A DNA stretch of 6,470 bases from Gallionellaceae bacterium (GCA_003151655.1 PLYB01000223.1:2121-8590), one strand, 5' to 3'. Positions 1-5,584 are shown, counted from the stretch's first letter. A program made the numbers and translations. Notes: generated by a model not told the origin, from the letters alone.

Positions 1-1166
1 GTGAGCTTGGCGCACATGGAGTCGAAGTAGGGCGGGATCACATAGCCGCTATACATGGCCGCATCGATGCGTACGCCGGGGCCGCCGGGGGCATAGTAAC
101 GGGTGATCTTGCCGAAGCTGGGCAGAAAACCATTCTTGGGATCTTCCGCGTTGATGCGGAACTCAATTGCGTAGCCGCGAAATTTGACGTCTTCCTGCTT
201 ATATTGCAGTGGCAAACCATCGGCGATACGAATCTGTTCCTGCACGAGGTCGATGCCGGTGATGGTTTCCGTCACAGTATGTTCAACCTGAATGCGAGTA
301 TTCATTTCCATGAAATAGAAAGTATTGTCCTGATCGAGCAGGAACTCGACCGTACCCGCATTTTCATAACCCACGGCGCGGGCAGCTTTGACACCCAGAC
401 TGCCGATGTATTCGCGTTGCGCCTGATTGATTTGCGGAGAAGGTGCAATCTCGATCAGCTTCTGGTTGCGGCGCTGGATGGAGCAATCGCGCTCAAACAA
501 ATGAATCACGTTGCCGTGGCTGTCACCGAGTATTTGGACTTCAATGTGCTTCGGATTGACCACGCACTTTTCCAGAAAAACTTCCGGTTTGCCGAAAGCT
601 TTGCTGGCCTCGGAAATCACCCGGTCGTAATTGCTGAGCAGTTCTTTTTCATTGTCGCAACGGCGTATACCGCGCCCGCCGCCGCCATTGGTGGCCTTGA
701 GCATGACGGGATAGCCGATTTTGTTGGCCAGCAAGCGGGCTTCATCAACATCGGCGAGGTTGCCATCGCTGCCCGGCACACAAGGAATACCTGCCGCGAT
801 CATGGCGTTGCGAGCCTGGATTTTATCGCCCATCTGGCGGATCACGTCCGCGCTCGGGCCGATGAATTTGATGCCACGACGGGCACAAATATCCGCCAGT
901 TCGGGATTCTCCGAAAGGAAACCGTAGCCGGGATGCAATGCATCGCACCCCGATGTGACCGCGACATTGACGATGTTGTGTGCGTTGAGATAGCCGGTGA
1001 CCGGCTCGGAGCCGATGTGATAGGCCTCATCCGCTTTTTTGACGTGTAGCGCATGACGGTCAGCATCCGTGTAAATGGCGACCGACTTGATGCCCATTTC
1101 TGAGCACGCGCGCACAATGCGAACCGCAATCTCCCCCCGGTTGGCAACAAGTATTTTTTTTATCAC
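1..1166 (-). CDS. accC: Biotin carboxylase subunit (AccC family, PycA-like; pyruvate/acetyl-CoA carboxylase), 3' end missing
   Basis: ATP-dependent carboxylation of biotin on a carrier protein, the first half-reaction of acetyl-CoA or pyruvate carboxylase; cytosolic. The 388 visible residues start MIKKILVANRGEIAVRIVRAC, the classic N-terminus. The ATP-grasp glycine loop GGGGRG is at 161-166, FERDCSIQRRNQKLIE at about 224-239, the catalytic MEMNTRIQVEH at 286-296 and FRINAEDP at 336-343 with the conserved Arg337. The family is about 450-470 aa, so some 60-85 residues lie beyond the left edge. The start is GTG at 1166, with AGGA at 1173-1176 six bases upstream; no ATG fits the conserved N-terminus. 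Wording such as GIRRC and the end YYAPGGPGVRIDAAMYSGYVIPPYFDSMC match what I recall of PycA, the A subunit of two-subunit pyruvate carboxylase (about 471 aa), better than the AccC of fatty-acid synthesis. The B subunit, if present, would be off the left edge. Family call is firm; the PycA assignment is an inference. Confidence 0.95.
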   Translation of the reverse strand, partial: MIKKILVANRGEIAVRIVRACSEMGIKSVAIYTDADRHALHVKKADEAYHIGSEPVTGYLNAHNIVNVAVTSGCDALHPGYGFLSENPELADICARRGIKFIGPSADVIRQMGDKIQARNAMIAAGIPCVPGSDGNLADVDEARLLANKIGYPVMLKATNGGGGRGIRRCDNEKELLSNYDRVISEASKAFGKPEVFLEKCVVNPKHIEVQILGDSHGNVIHLFERDCSIQRRNQKLIEIAPSPQINQAQREYIGSLGVKAARAVGYENAGTVEFLLDQDNTFYFMEMNTRIQVEHTVTETITGIDLVQEQIRIADGLPLQYKQEDVKFRGYAIEFRINAEDPKNGFLPSFGKITRYYAPGGPGVRIDAAMYSGYVIPPYFDSMCAKL

Positions 1167-1328
1167 GAATTATCCTAAAAAATCGGCTGAACGATATTTA
1201 AACGTGAAACTCATGAAGCGGGGCTTGGCAGTTTTAATCCTCACGGAGATCAGCAGCGACTTACCCGCTTGCAGGTAAAGCCAAACAACTGTCGTTCCAT
1301 AAGGGAAACGCCCATAGCCAGTTTATTA

Positions 1329-1394
1329 ATTATAGGCGGCAATTTGATCCCCCGATAACTGACATGTTTCTATGACATGCTTGGCCGTATTATA
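1329..1394 (-). promoter_or_regulatory. Two candidate -10 boxes for the carboxylase gene
   Basis: Read on the minus strand, the exact consensus hexamer TATAAT occurs at 1334-1329 and again at 1394-1389. The two are preceded by GCCGCC and GCCGC respectively, so they look like two copies of one element 60 bp apart. Neither has a good -35 box: TTATCG lies 18 bp before the inner one and TTTTCA 15 bp before the outer one. Either would give the carboxylase mRNA a leader of roughly 155-220 nt. The boxes are plainly there; their use as promoters is inferred. Confidence 0.35.
1360..1379. repeat. TGACATG direct repeat, 13-bp period
   Basis: TGACATG occurs at 1360-1366 and 1373-1379 with six bases between. 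It sits between the two candidate -10 boxes of the carboxylase gene, where a regulator of that promoter could bind. Two 7-bp copies this close are suggestive but could be chance. Confidence 0.4.
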
Positions 1395-1448
1395 GCGGCA
1401 TCGTCCAACTGAAAACCATACTTTTAGAGGTGTTCTTTAATTCGGTGA

Positions 1449-1490
1449 GGTAAACCCTCGGCTTTGCCGGAGGATTTATCGGGTTTGACC
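1449..1490. repeat. Nested imperfect palindrome (REP-like or element-end-like)
   Basis: Outer arms GGTAAACCC (1449-1457) and GGGTTTGACC (1481-1490) are complementary except for one extra G. Inside, CCTCGGC (1456-1462) pairs with GCCGGAGG (1466-1473) around a TTT loop with one bulged base. The inner and outer stems share only the CC at 1456-1457, so a stacked hairpin can form. No T-run follows on either strand, which argues against an intrinsic terminator. The shape resembles REP palindromes or the subterminal hairpins of IS200/IS605-type elements, but I cannot name a family. Confidence 0.55.
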
Positions 1491-1557
1491 TATACAGAGG
1501 ACAAGCGAAATTGTTGAAGTGAGTCCATCAGAGGAGTTTTGGTGCGCGGCGTGCGAA

Positions 1558-1583
1558 TGAGATAACCGCAACTCTTTATCTCA
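1558..1583. repeat. 8-bp perfect stem-loop next to the truncated antitoxin
   Basis: TGAGATAA (1558-1565) and TTATCTCA (1576-1583) are perfect inverted repeats around a 10-nt loop. The right arm begins within a few bases of the point where the MqsA-like reading frame at 1588-1707 loses family resemblance, so it may mark a rearrangement or insertion junction. It lacks the GC-rich stem and T-run of an intrinsic terminator. Confidence 0.5.
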
Positions 1584-1587
1584 ATGC

Positions 1588-1707
1588 CTAGCCTGATACT
1601 TGCGGCACGGTTAGCACATGTTCCCGATAGGTAAACGATAAATTGCGTTTGCCGTGTTCCAGTAACGCGCCATCGTCACATTGCAAACAAAAAGCCGGAT
1701 TACGCAT
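1588..1707 (-). pseudogene. Truncated MqsA-family (YgiT-type zinc finger) antitoxin
   Basis: A 39-codon frame reads MRNPAFCLQCDDGALLEHG, then KRNLSFTYREHVLTVPQVSG, then TAG. The CxxC at residues 7-10, the two beta-strand stretch and the terminal VSG match the N-terminal zinc-binding domain of MqsA/YgiT antitoxins, which normally continue with a second CxxC and a C-terminal DNA-binding HTH (about 130 aa in E. coli MqsA). Both are missing here. An AGGAG ribosome binding site stands 7-8 bases before ATG 1707, so the 5' end is intact. Dropping the A of the TAG would restore Trp-His, the expected continuation, but a TGA follows at once, so more than one lesion is present. It lies 47 bp downstream of the DUF2442-HTH gene and is probably co-transcribed with it. 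No MqsR or DUF4258 toxin is visible. A functional mini-protein cannot be excluded. Confidence 0.65.
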
Positions 1708-1754
1708 CTCATTTCTCCTTAAATTGAATCGAGAATGCCTCTATTGATTTTTAA

Positions 1755-2210
1755 TTAGGCCGCTTTGCCATGTTTGTGAAGCGTTTCCCACCCTACACAA
1801 GCAAGCCAGATATGGCGCGGAATAGACTTCTCGCCGTTGCGATAGTAGGCCAGCATCCGGCGGCTGATGCCCAGAACATCAGCCGCACTATCCAAAGTCA
1901 AATTGTTATCATACATCCAGCCTAAAATACGCTCATGACCAATCCCGCCGGATTGTTCGACTGCAAGATTGCGCAGGTTATCTGCCGCTAGGTCAATTTC
2001 GCCTTTGCCAAACTCTACTGCTCGCCCATAAGCACTCAATTTTACTGTCGAGAATACGCTATGGCTTTGTAGCGGCTTCAAAAAATCAGACGTACCGATC
2101 CAGTCGGACAAATCAACATTAAAATCCAACCCATCCGCATAAGATAGCTTGAGACGCGAGTTCTTCAATGCCTTGGCATGAGTTAAACGAAAGTGTTCCC
2201 GATTTTTCAT
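1755..2210 (-). CDS. DUF2442 domain protein with C-terminal helix-turn-helix (putative antitoxin/autoregulator)
   Basis: 151 aa. Residues 1-85 look like a DUF2442 domain, with the typical core RLKLSYADGLDFNVDLSDW followed by a mid-domain FSTVKLSAYGRAVEFGKGEIDL. Residues about 93-130 (ERILGWMYDNNLTLDSAADVLGISRRMLAYYRNG) form a Xre/Cro-like helix-turn-helix. I chose ATG 2210, not the in-frame codon at 2270, because it overlaps the TGA of the upstream gene as ATGA and has GGGAG eight bases upstream; translational coupling is therefore likely. DUF2442 genes often sit directly beside DUF4160 genes and the pair has been proposed as a toxin-antitoxin-type module. The added HTH makes this protein the natural repressor of its own operon, with the dyad at 2453-2473 as the obvious target. 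The antitoxin role is an inference. Confidence 0.82.
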   Translation of the reverse strand: MKNREHFRLTHAKALKNSRLKLSYADGLDFNVDLSDWIGTSDFLKPLQSHSVFSTVKLSAYGRAVEFGKGEIDLAADNLRNLAVEQSGGIGHERILGWMYDNNLTLDSAADVLGISRRMLAYYRNGEKSIPRHIWLACVGWETLHKHGKAA

Positions 2211-2443
2211 TTGTGTAACTCCCAAAATAGATGCAACAACTTGTCTCTGTTCTTCGGCACCGCAGCCCACTCCAACGCAACTCGAATTGATCGAGTATTG
2301 CGCGCCCCTTCTAATACCTCACCGTTATCAATCCTCACCAACCATTCTCTGCCACCCCCCGCCAGCACATGAAAATGAGGCGGCATGTGGTCTTTGGGAT
2401 ATATATTAATCTGGCAAGAGTCAAACGATTGAATTCGGGGCAT
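2207..2443 (-). CDS. DUF4160 domain protein (putative toxin of a TA-like pair)
   Basis: 78 aa, the usual size for DUF4160. It begins MPRIQSFDSCQINIYPKDH and carries the hallmark HMPPHFHV (residues 19-26) followed by a GGREWLVRIDNGEVLEG strand pair and a C-terminal helix ending LLHLFWELHK. I prefer ATG 2443 over the in-frame TTG at 2461: family members start MP close before this point, and the predicted transcription start falls on this ATG. No Shine-Dalgarno is present before either codon, consistent with a leaderless message. Biochemical function is unknown. DUF4160 is recurrently paired with DUF2442, as here, where the two overlap by 4 bp (ATGA). Which partner is toxic, if either, cannot be read from the sequence. 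Confidence 0.85.
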   Translation of the reverse strand: MPRIQSFDSCQINIYPKDHMPPHFHVLAGGGREWLVRIDNGEVLEGARNTRSIRVALEWAAVPKNRDKLLHLFWELHK

Positions 2444-2449
2444 GTGCGC

Positions 2450-2478
2450 ATAATAGTGCAACTATTGCACTATGTCCA
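2450..2478 (-). promoter_or_regulatory. Near-consensus promoter of the DUF4160-DUF2442 operon
   Basis: On the minus strand the -35 box TGGACA (2478-2473, 5/6 match) and the -10 box TATTAT (2455-2450, 5/6) are exactly 17 bp apart. Six bases separate the -10 box from ATG 2443, so transcription would start at or next to the A of the start codon and the mRNA would be leaderless or nearly so. The spacer is filled by a perfect inverted repeat, the layout of a self-repressed promoter. Confidence 0.7.
2453..2473. promoter_or_regulatory. Operator: perfect 9-bp inverted repeat between -35 and -10
   Basis: Arms ATAGTGCAA (2453-2461) and TTGCACTAT (2465-2473) are perfect inverted repeats around CTA. The 21-bp dyad spans the whole promoter spacer and touches both hexamers, so a bound dimer would block RNA polymerase. 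The likely binder is the HTH of the DUF2442 protein encoded by the same operon. The dyad is directly visible; the binder is inferred. Confidence 0.75.
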
Positions 2479-2501
2479 TTTTGGGTGATTTGGCCATTCT
2501 T

Positions 2502-2556
2502 GGCGTCGCTTAGCCAATCGTTCCCTTTGGCTGCGGAAGGGGCGTTGCTTAGCAAA
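2502..2556. repeat. Imperfect 16-bp direct repeat upstream of the DUF4160 promoter
   Basis: GGCGTCGCTTAGCCAA (2502-2517) and GGCGTTGCTTAGCAAA (2541-2556) match at 14 of 16 positions, 39 bp apart. Each can form a small dyad: TTGGC/GCCAA around the first and the palindrome TTGCTTAGCAA (2545-2555) within the second. They lie 24-83 bp upstream of the -35 box of the TA-like operon, in the 160-bp gap before the 221-aa gene. Function unknown: upstream regulator sites or relics of a mobile element. Confidence 0.5.
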
Positions 2557-2603
2557 GGAAAAAGTAAGGGGCGAAGCATTTTTGCGCAGTCATTCTTGTC
2601 GGA

Positions 2604-3269
2604 TTAAGCATCCGTACTGGGCTGCTGACCAAGGAACTCATCTATTTCTTTCTGCAACTTCGTTGCGAGTTGAGTACGACATCGGCTGTTATGCAATTGC
2701 TCGGTGGGTTCGATGACCGCCCAATCCCAGTCTTGGTTATGCGTCAAGCCAGAGACTCTTGAGAATCGGCAAAGTATTTCAAAATTCTCGCGCGTATTCA
2801 GGTTGAGATTGACATACCAGCCATTGGTCAAACGGTAAAAATTCGACGGCGATTCTGCAAGCGTAGGTGTTTGGCGAAAAAGCTTGGCGGGAGACTTAGC
2901 AAAGTAGTTTCTAGCTGCACCGTCTGAGTTCCTTCTACGCCCGACCCCAACATATCCCGTGGTTTCCCAGCGGACATCCGTAAAGAGGGTTGGATTGACC
3001 TCCGCGATGCGCTCGACGAGCCAGATGTACGCCGCTCGGGCGGTATCAAAATGCATTACCTTACCAAGGAACATTGCATCCGTCGGCTTGCTGCCCACCC
3101 TTCGGCTCTTGACAAATTGCCAATTTGGAAATCGCTGATTTAGCACATTCTCTGCCAAACGTATGTGTTCAATCGCATTTTTGGCTATTGCGTTTTCACG
3201 CATTGTCATCAAATCCACTTGCTTCTTTTGTGGATCTTGCAGGTGGCTGAGGAATCTGGTGATGTCCAT
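2604..3269 (-). CDS. Hypothetical protein, 221 aa
   Basis: I do not recognise a named family. The protein is soluble-looking, without signal peptide or membrane segment. After a charged, helical N-terminus (1-50) come KSRRVGSKPTDAMFLGKVM, an Ala/Tyr/Trp-rich helix (AAYIWLVERIAEVNP), a stretch about WETTGYVGVGRRRN, then RNYFAKSPAKLF, and a distinctive block of NGWYVNLNLNTRENFEILCRFSR followed by HNQDWDW. The C-terminus is a basic/acidic helix. This reads like one compact accessory-genome domain. ATG 3269 is the only start after an in-frame TAG 15 bases upstream; no clear Shine-Dalgarno precedes it, so an internal start (for example the ATG pair at residues 21 and 23) remains possible. It follows the Sel1-repeat gene by 42 bp with no terminator between, so the two may be co-transcribed. 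Confidence 0.75.
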   Translation of the reverse strand: MDITRFLSHLQDPQKKQVDLMTMRENAIAKNAIEHIRLAENVLNQRFPNWQFVKSRRVGSKPTDAMFLGKVMHFDTARAAYIWLVERIAEVNPTLFTDVRWETTGYVGVGRRRNSDGAARNYFAKSPAKLFRQTPTLAESPSNFYRLTNGWYVNLNLNTRENFEILCRFSRVSGLTHNQDWDWAVIEPTEQLHNSRCRTQLATKLQKEIDEFLGQQPSTDA

Positions 3270-3311
3270 GTGTCTAGCGCTCTAACAAATCAATTAGAAA
3301 TCCCGTCCAAT

Positions 3312-4586
3312 TTACTGAAGCTTGCGTAGCTCTTCGATGGCTTGAGCAAGCCCCTGATCAGCCGCTTTCTGAATCCAATACACCGCTTTCTTTGCATCGT
3401 GCGCGACTCCATTGCCATCGGCATACATCAAGCCAAGCATGAGTTGCGCCTCTGCAAGCCCCTGATCGGCTGCTTTCTGATACCAATACACCGCCTGCTT
3501 TGCATCGTGCGCGACTCCATCGCCCTTGAGATACATCACGCCGAGACCGAATTGCGCAAATGCATATCCCTGATCTGCCGATTTCTGATACCAATACGCC
3601 ACCTGCTTTGCATCATGTGCGACACCATCGCCATGGTAATACTTCTGAGCGAGATTGAATTGCGCTTGTGCATGCCCCTGATTGGCTGCTTGCTGATACC
3701 AATATACCGCCCGCTTTGCATCGTGTGCGACACCATCGCCATTGGCAAACATCACGCCGAGATTGTTTTGCGCCCCGGCATCCCCCTGATCGGCTGCTTT
3801 CTTCCACCAATGCACAGCCTGCCTTGAATCGCGTGCAACACCCTTGCCTTTGTCATACATCCAGCCGAGATTGTACTGAGCTTGTGCATCTCCCTGATCA
3901 GCCGCTTTCTGAAATAAACGCAGAGCCTCAGCATAGTGACCTTCACTATATTGTTTTACTCCCGAATCAAACAATTCATTCAACGTCAATTTGTCTGTCT
4001 GTTTCTGATAGTCGGCTTGAAGAGTTTGCCGTACAGCATCGGTTTGTTTTTCTTCAAGCTGTTTTTTTAGGCGCGCAATTTCTGCGAGTGCCGCGTTTGT
4101 TTCTTTTTTGGACTGGGTAAGAGATTCCGCGATTTGAATATTCTGACCACTTATCTTTGAAAGATTGTCGGCAAGTTGCGATATTTGCTTATTCTTTGCA
4201 TCAGCATCTAACATTTTATTCAGCGATTTCAGCACATCTGCCGGGTCGGCTTTGATTTGTGCCTTGAGCACATACACTGAGCCATTCCATTTTTCATCAA
4301 GTATCTGAACGCTGGTGACACCCGCTGACAGCGTTTCGATTTCCTCTGTGCCAAGCTTGCGGCCATCGGAGGAACTTTGCTGTTTTATCAGTGCGCTGAC
4401 ATGCGTGCCCAGCTCACTCAGTAATTCGCGTTTAACTTCCTGCAACGCAATGGCGCGGGCAGTTATTTTGCTATCGGCTTCACTGGCCTGATAGGTGTAC
4501 TCACGAATGTAGGTTTGTTCAGCGGCAAAGGCCGTACTTGAAAAAATGAACGTTGCAAGAAGGTACAGAATTGAACGGGTCAGCAT
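3312..4586 (-). CDS. Exported Sel1-like repeat (SLR) protein with coiled coil
   Basis: 424 aa, probably periplasmic. Residues 1-22 are a signal peptide (MLTRSILYLLATFIFSSTAFA, cleavage near A21/A22). Residues 23-120 form an N-terminal domain of mixed helices and strands that I cannot name. About 125-200 is a polar coiled coil (ADNLSKISGQ through AALAEIARLKKQLEEKQ). A TPR-like helix pair lies at 205-231 (FDSGVKQYSEGHYAEALRLF). Residues 232-411 are five exact 36-residue Sel1-like repeats of the form AQxxLGxMYxxGxGVAxDxxxAVxWxxKAADQG, followed by a 13-residue partial copy. SLR proteins are scaffolds for protein-protein contacts; no partner is evident. The start is ATG 4586, with GGAGG eight bases upstream, and not the in-frame TTG at 4601, which overlaps that ribosome binding site. 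It follows the lysR stop by 95 bp. Confidence 0.9.
   Translation of the reverse strand: MLTRSILYLLATFIFSSTAFAAEQTYIREYTYQASEADSKITARAIALQEVKRELLSELGTHVSALIKQQSSSDGRKLGTEEIETLSAGVTSVQILDEKWNGSVYVLKAQIKADPADVLKSLNKMLDADAKNKQISQLADNLSKISGQNIQIAESLTQSKKETNAALAEIARLKKQLEEKQTDAVRQTLQADYQKQTDKLTLNELFDSGVKQYSEGHYAEALRLFQKAADQGDAQAQYNLGWMYDKGKGVARDSRQAVHWWKKAADQGDAGAQNNLGVMFANGDGVAHDAKRAVYWYQQAANQGHAQAQFNLAQKYYHGDGVAHDAKQVAYWYQKSADQGYAFAQFGLGVMYLKGDGVAHDAKQAVYWYQKAADQGLAEAQLMLGLMYADGNGVAHDAKKAVYWIQKAADQGLAQAIEELRKLQ
3354..3893 (-). repeat. Tandem array of five 108-bp units encoding Sel1-like repeats
   Basis: Five consecutive in-frame 108-bp units, each encoding 36 residues. The last four share GVAHDAK and the linker ADQG or ANQG is kept throughout. 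DNA similarity between units is high, especially around the segment encoding GDGVAHDAK, which suggests growth by unequal recombination. The first unit in reading order (3786-3893) is the most divergent, with GVARDSRQAVHWWKK. The regularity also creates long spurious frames on the opposite strand. Confidence 0.9.
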
Positions 4587-4633
4587 CTCAGCAGCCTCCA
4601 AGCATGATGGAATTAACGGAATGATTTTAGAGG

Positions 4634-4658
4634 AATAACAGAAAACTCGCTTGTTATT
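4634..4658. repeat. AT-rich inverted repeat upstream of the Sel1-repeat gene
   Basis: AATAACA (4634-4640) and TGTTATT (4652-4658) are perfect inverted repeats around an 11-nt loop. The site lies between the lysR stop and the Sel1-repeat start, just upstream of a possible -10 box TAAAAT (4629-4624, minus strand). It is too AT-rich and lacks a T-run for a good terminator; an operator or chance are alternatives. Confidence 0.35.
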
Positions 4659-4681
4659 ATTTGCCTACGAGGGGTGTCAGG

Positions 4682-5584
4682 TTATTTATCCATGTAATGC
4701 TCGATGTGGTTTAGAAATGCGCGCGTTTTGGCGGGCAGGTAGCGGCGCATGGGCATTACTGCCCACGCGGGAATGATGGGCAGATTCCATTCAGGGAGTA
4801 TGCGCACCAGTCGCTTGAGGCGCACGTCTTCTTCCACAGCCCGGTCTGGCAAGGCACTGATCCCGGCACCGTCCAACAGCAATTGCTGGATCACGTTGGG
4901 CGAATTCATACCGAGTCTGCCGGGGGGCACGTTCTCCCAGATTTCTTTGCCGCGCGTTAGTTTCCAGGGAATGGGCGTGCCATTGGTGGTGAGCATGCGC
5001 ACGGAGGTATGTTGCATTAGATCGTCGGGGTGCTGCGGCACGGGGTGCAGGGCAAGGTAGATGGGGCTGGCATAGAGGCTGAAGCGTTGTTCGTCGATCT
5101 TGCGCGCGACCAGATTTGCATCATCATCCAGTTCGCCCATGCGGATCGCCAGATCGAAACGTTCGCCGATCAGATCAACGCGTCGCGAAGACAGATCGAG
5201 ATCAATCTGTACCTCGGGATAGGTTTCAATGAAAGTGGCAATGGCGCGCGAAAGACGTTGCTTGGCATAGTCGTCCGGCATCGAAATGCGCAGCCGTCCG
5301 CGCGGCTGTGCATCTTGGCTGCGCACGAAATCTTGCACGGTAGCGACTTCTTCGGCGACGCGCCGACTATGCTCGAGGAATTCCTGCCCGAACTCGGTGA
5401 GCGTCAAGCGTCTAGTGGTGCGCAGCAACAACCGCTGTCCCAGCAAATCTTCAAGGTTGGTCAAGCGGCGCGAGACGGTGGCCTTGGGCATGCAGAGCTG
5501 TTCGGCGGCACGAATGAGGCTTTGCTGTTCGACTATGGTGGCGAACAGAATCATGTCATCGGCAGAAATATTCTTTTGTTCCAT
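4682..5584 (-). CDS. LysR-family transcriptional regulator
   Basis: 300 aa, the standard LTTR length. The N-terminal winged helix-turn-helix spans about residues 11-66, with SLIRAAEQLCMPKATVSRRL as the HTH core and LLLRTTRRLTLTEFG as the wing. A linker helix follows (SRRVAEEVATVQDFV), then the effector-binding domain from about residue 95 (RGRLRISMPDDYAKQRLSRAI) to the C-terminus. The ligand cannot be read from the sequence. The gene is transcribed away from a pirin gene 89 bp off, the usual layout of an LTTR controlling its divergent neighbour, and LysR-pirin pairs are common in proteobacteria. ATG 5584 fits family N-termini; no Shine-Dalgarno precedes it, and the start codon lies inside an inverted repeat (5577-5594), so its expression may be weak or controlled. 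ATG at residue 11 would cut into the first helix and is less likely. Confidence 0.93.
   Translation of the reverse strand: MEQKNISADDMILFATIVEQQSLIRAAEQLCMPKATVSRRLTNLEDLLGQRLLLRTTRRLTLTEFGQEFLEHSRRVAEEVATVQDFVRSQDAQPRGRLRISMPDDYAKQRLSRAIATFIETYPEVQIDLDLSSRRVDLIGERFDLAIRMGELDDDANLVARKIDEQRFSLYASPIYLALHPVPQHPDDLMQHTSVRMLTTNGTPIPWKLTRGKEIWENVPPGRLGMNSPNVIQQLLLDGAGISALPDRAVEEDVRLKRLVRILPEWNLPIIPAWAVMPMRRYLPAKTRAFLNHIEHYMDK

Larger units (their letters stand above)
1167..1587. other. 421-bp non-coding stretch between carboxylase gene and antitoxin remnant
   Basis: I find no convincing gene on either strand. The part next to the carboxylase start would be its untranslated leader if transcription starts at one of the TATAAT boxes (1329-1334 or 1389-1394, minus strand). 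It includes a small hairpin, TTACC at 1261-1265 with GGTAA at 1274-1278. Further up are a TGACATG direct repeat (1360-1379), a nested palindrome (1449-1490) and a stem-loop (1558-1583). A minus-strand open frame at 1390-1527 ends neatly at a stop but has no suitable start or ribosome binding site. The upper half (about 1400-1587) looks like inserted or rearranged DNA. Confidence 0.6.

Noticed and set aside
204..1049. Long plus-strand open frame (281 codons)
   Set aside because: It is antisense to the clearly coding biotin carboxylase gene; its translation shows no domain and reads as the complement of conserved codons.
1456..1473. Intrinsic terminator for the DUF2442/antitoxin operon
   Set aside because: The hairpin is GC-rich but no T-run follows on either strand.
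1390..1527. Minus-strand open frame ending KPRVYLTELKNTSKSMVFSWTMPL
   Set aside because: It has no usable start codon or ribosome binding site at its 5' side, passes through the palindrome, and its stop lies in a TATAAT box; at most a relic.
2210..2270. Upstream start for the DUF2442-HTH gene at 2270
   Set aside because: The extra 20 residues overlap the DUF4160 coding frame, have no ribosome binding site, and the ATGA overlap at 2210 with GGGAG upstream is a much better start.
3354..3893. CRISPR-like regular repeats
   Set aside because: The units are contiguous 108-bp coding repeats in one frame, with no unique spacers, and encode textbook Sel1-like repeats.
3342..4120. Plus-strand open frames with repeated peptide blocks across the Sel1 region
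   Set aside because: The repetition is the shadow of the 108-bp coding repeats on the minus strand; the frames lack ribosome binding sites and family resemblance.
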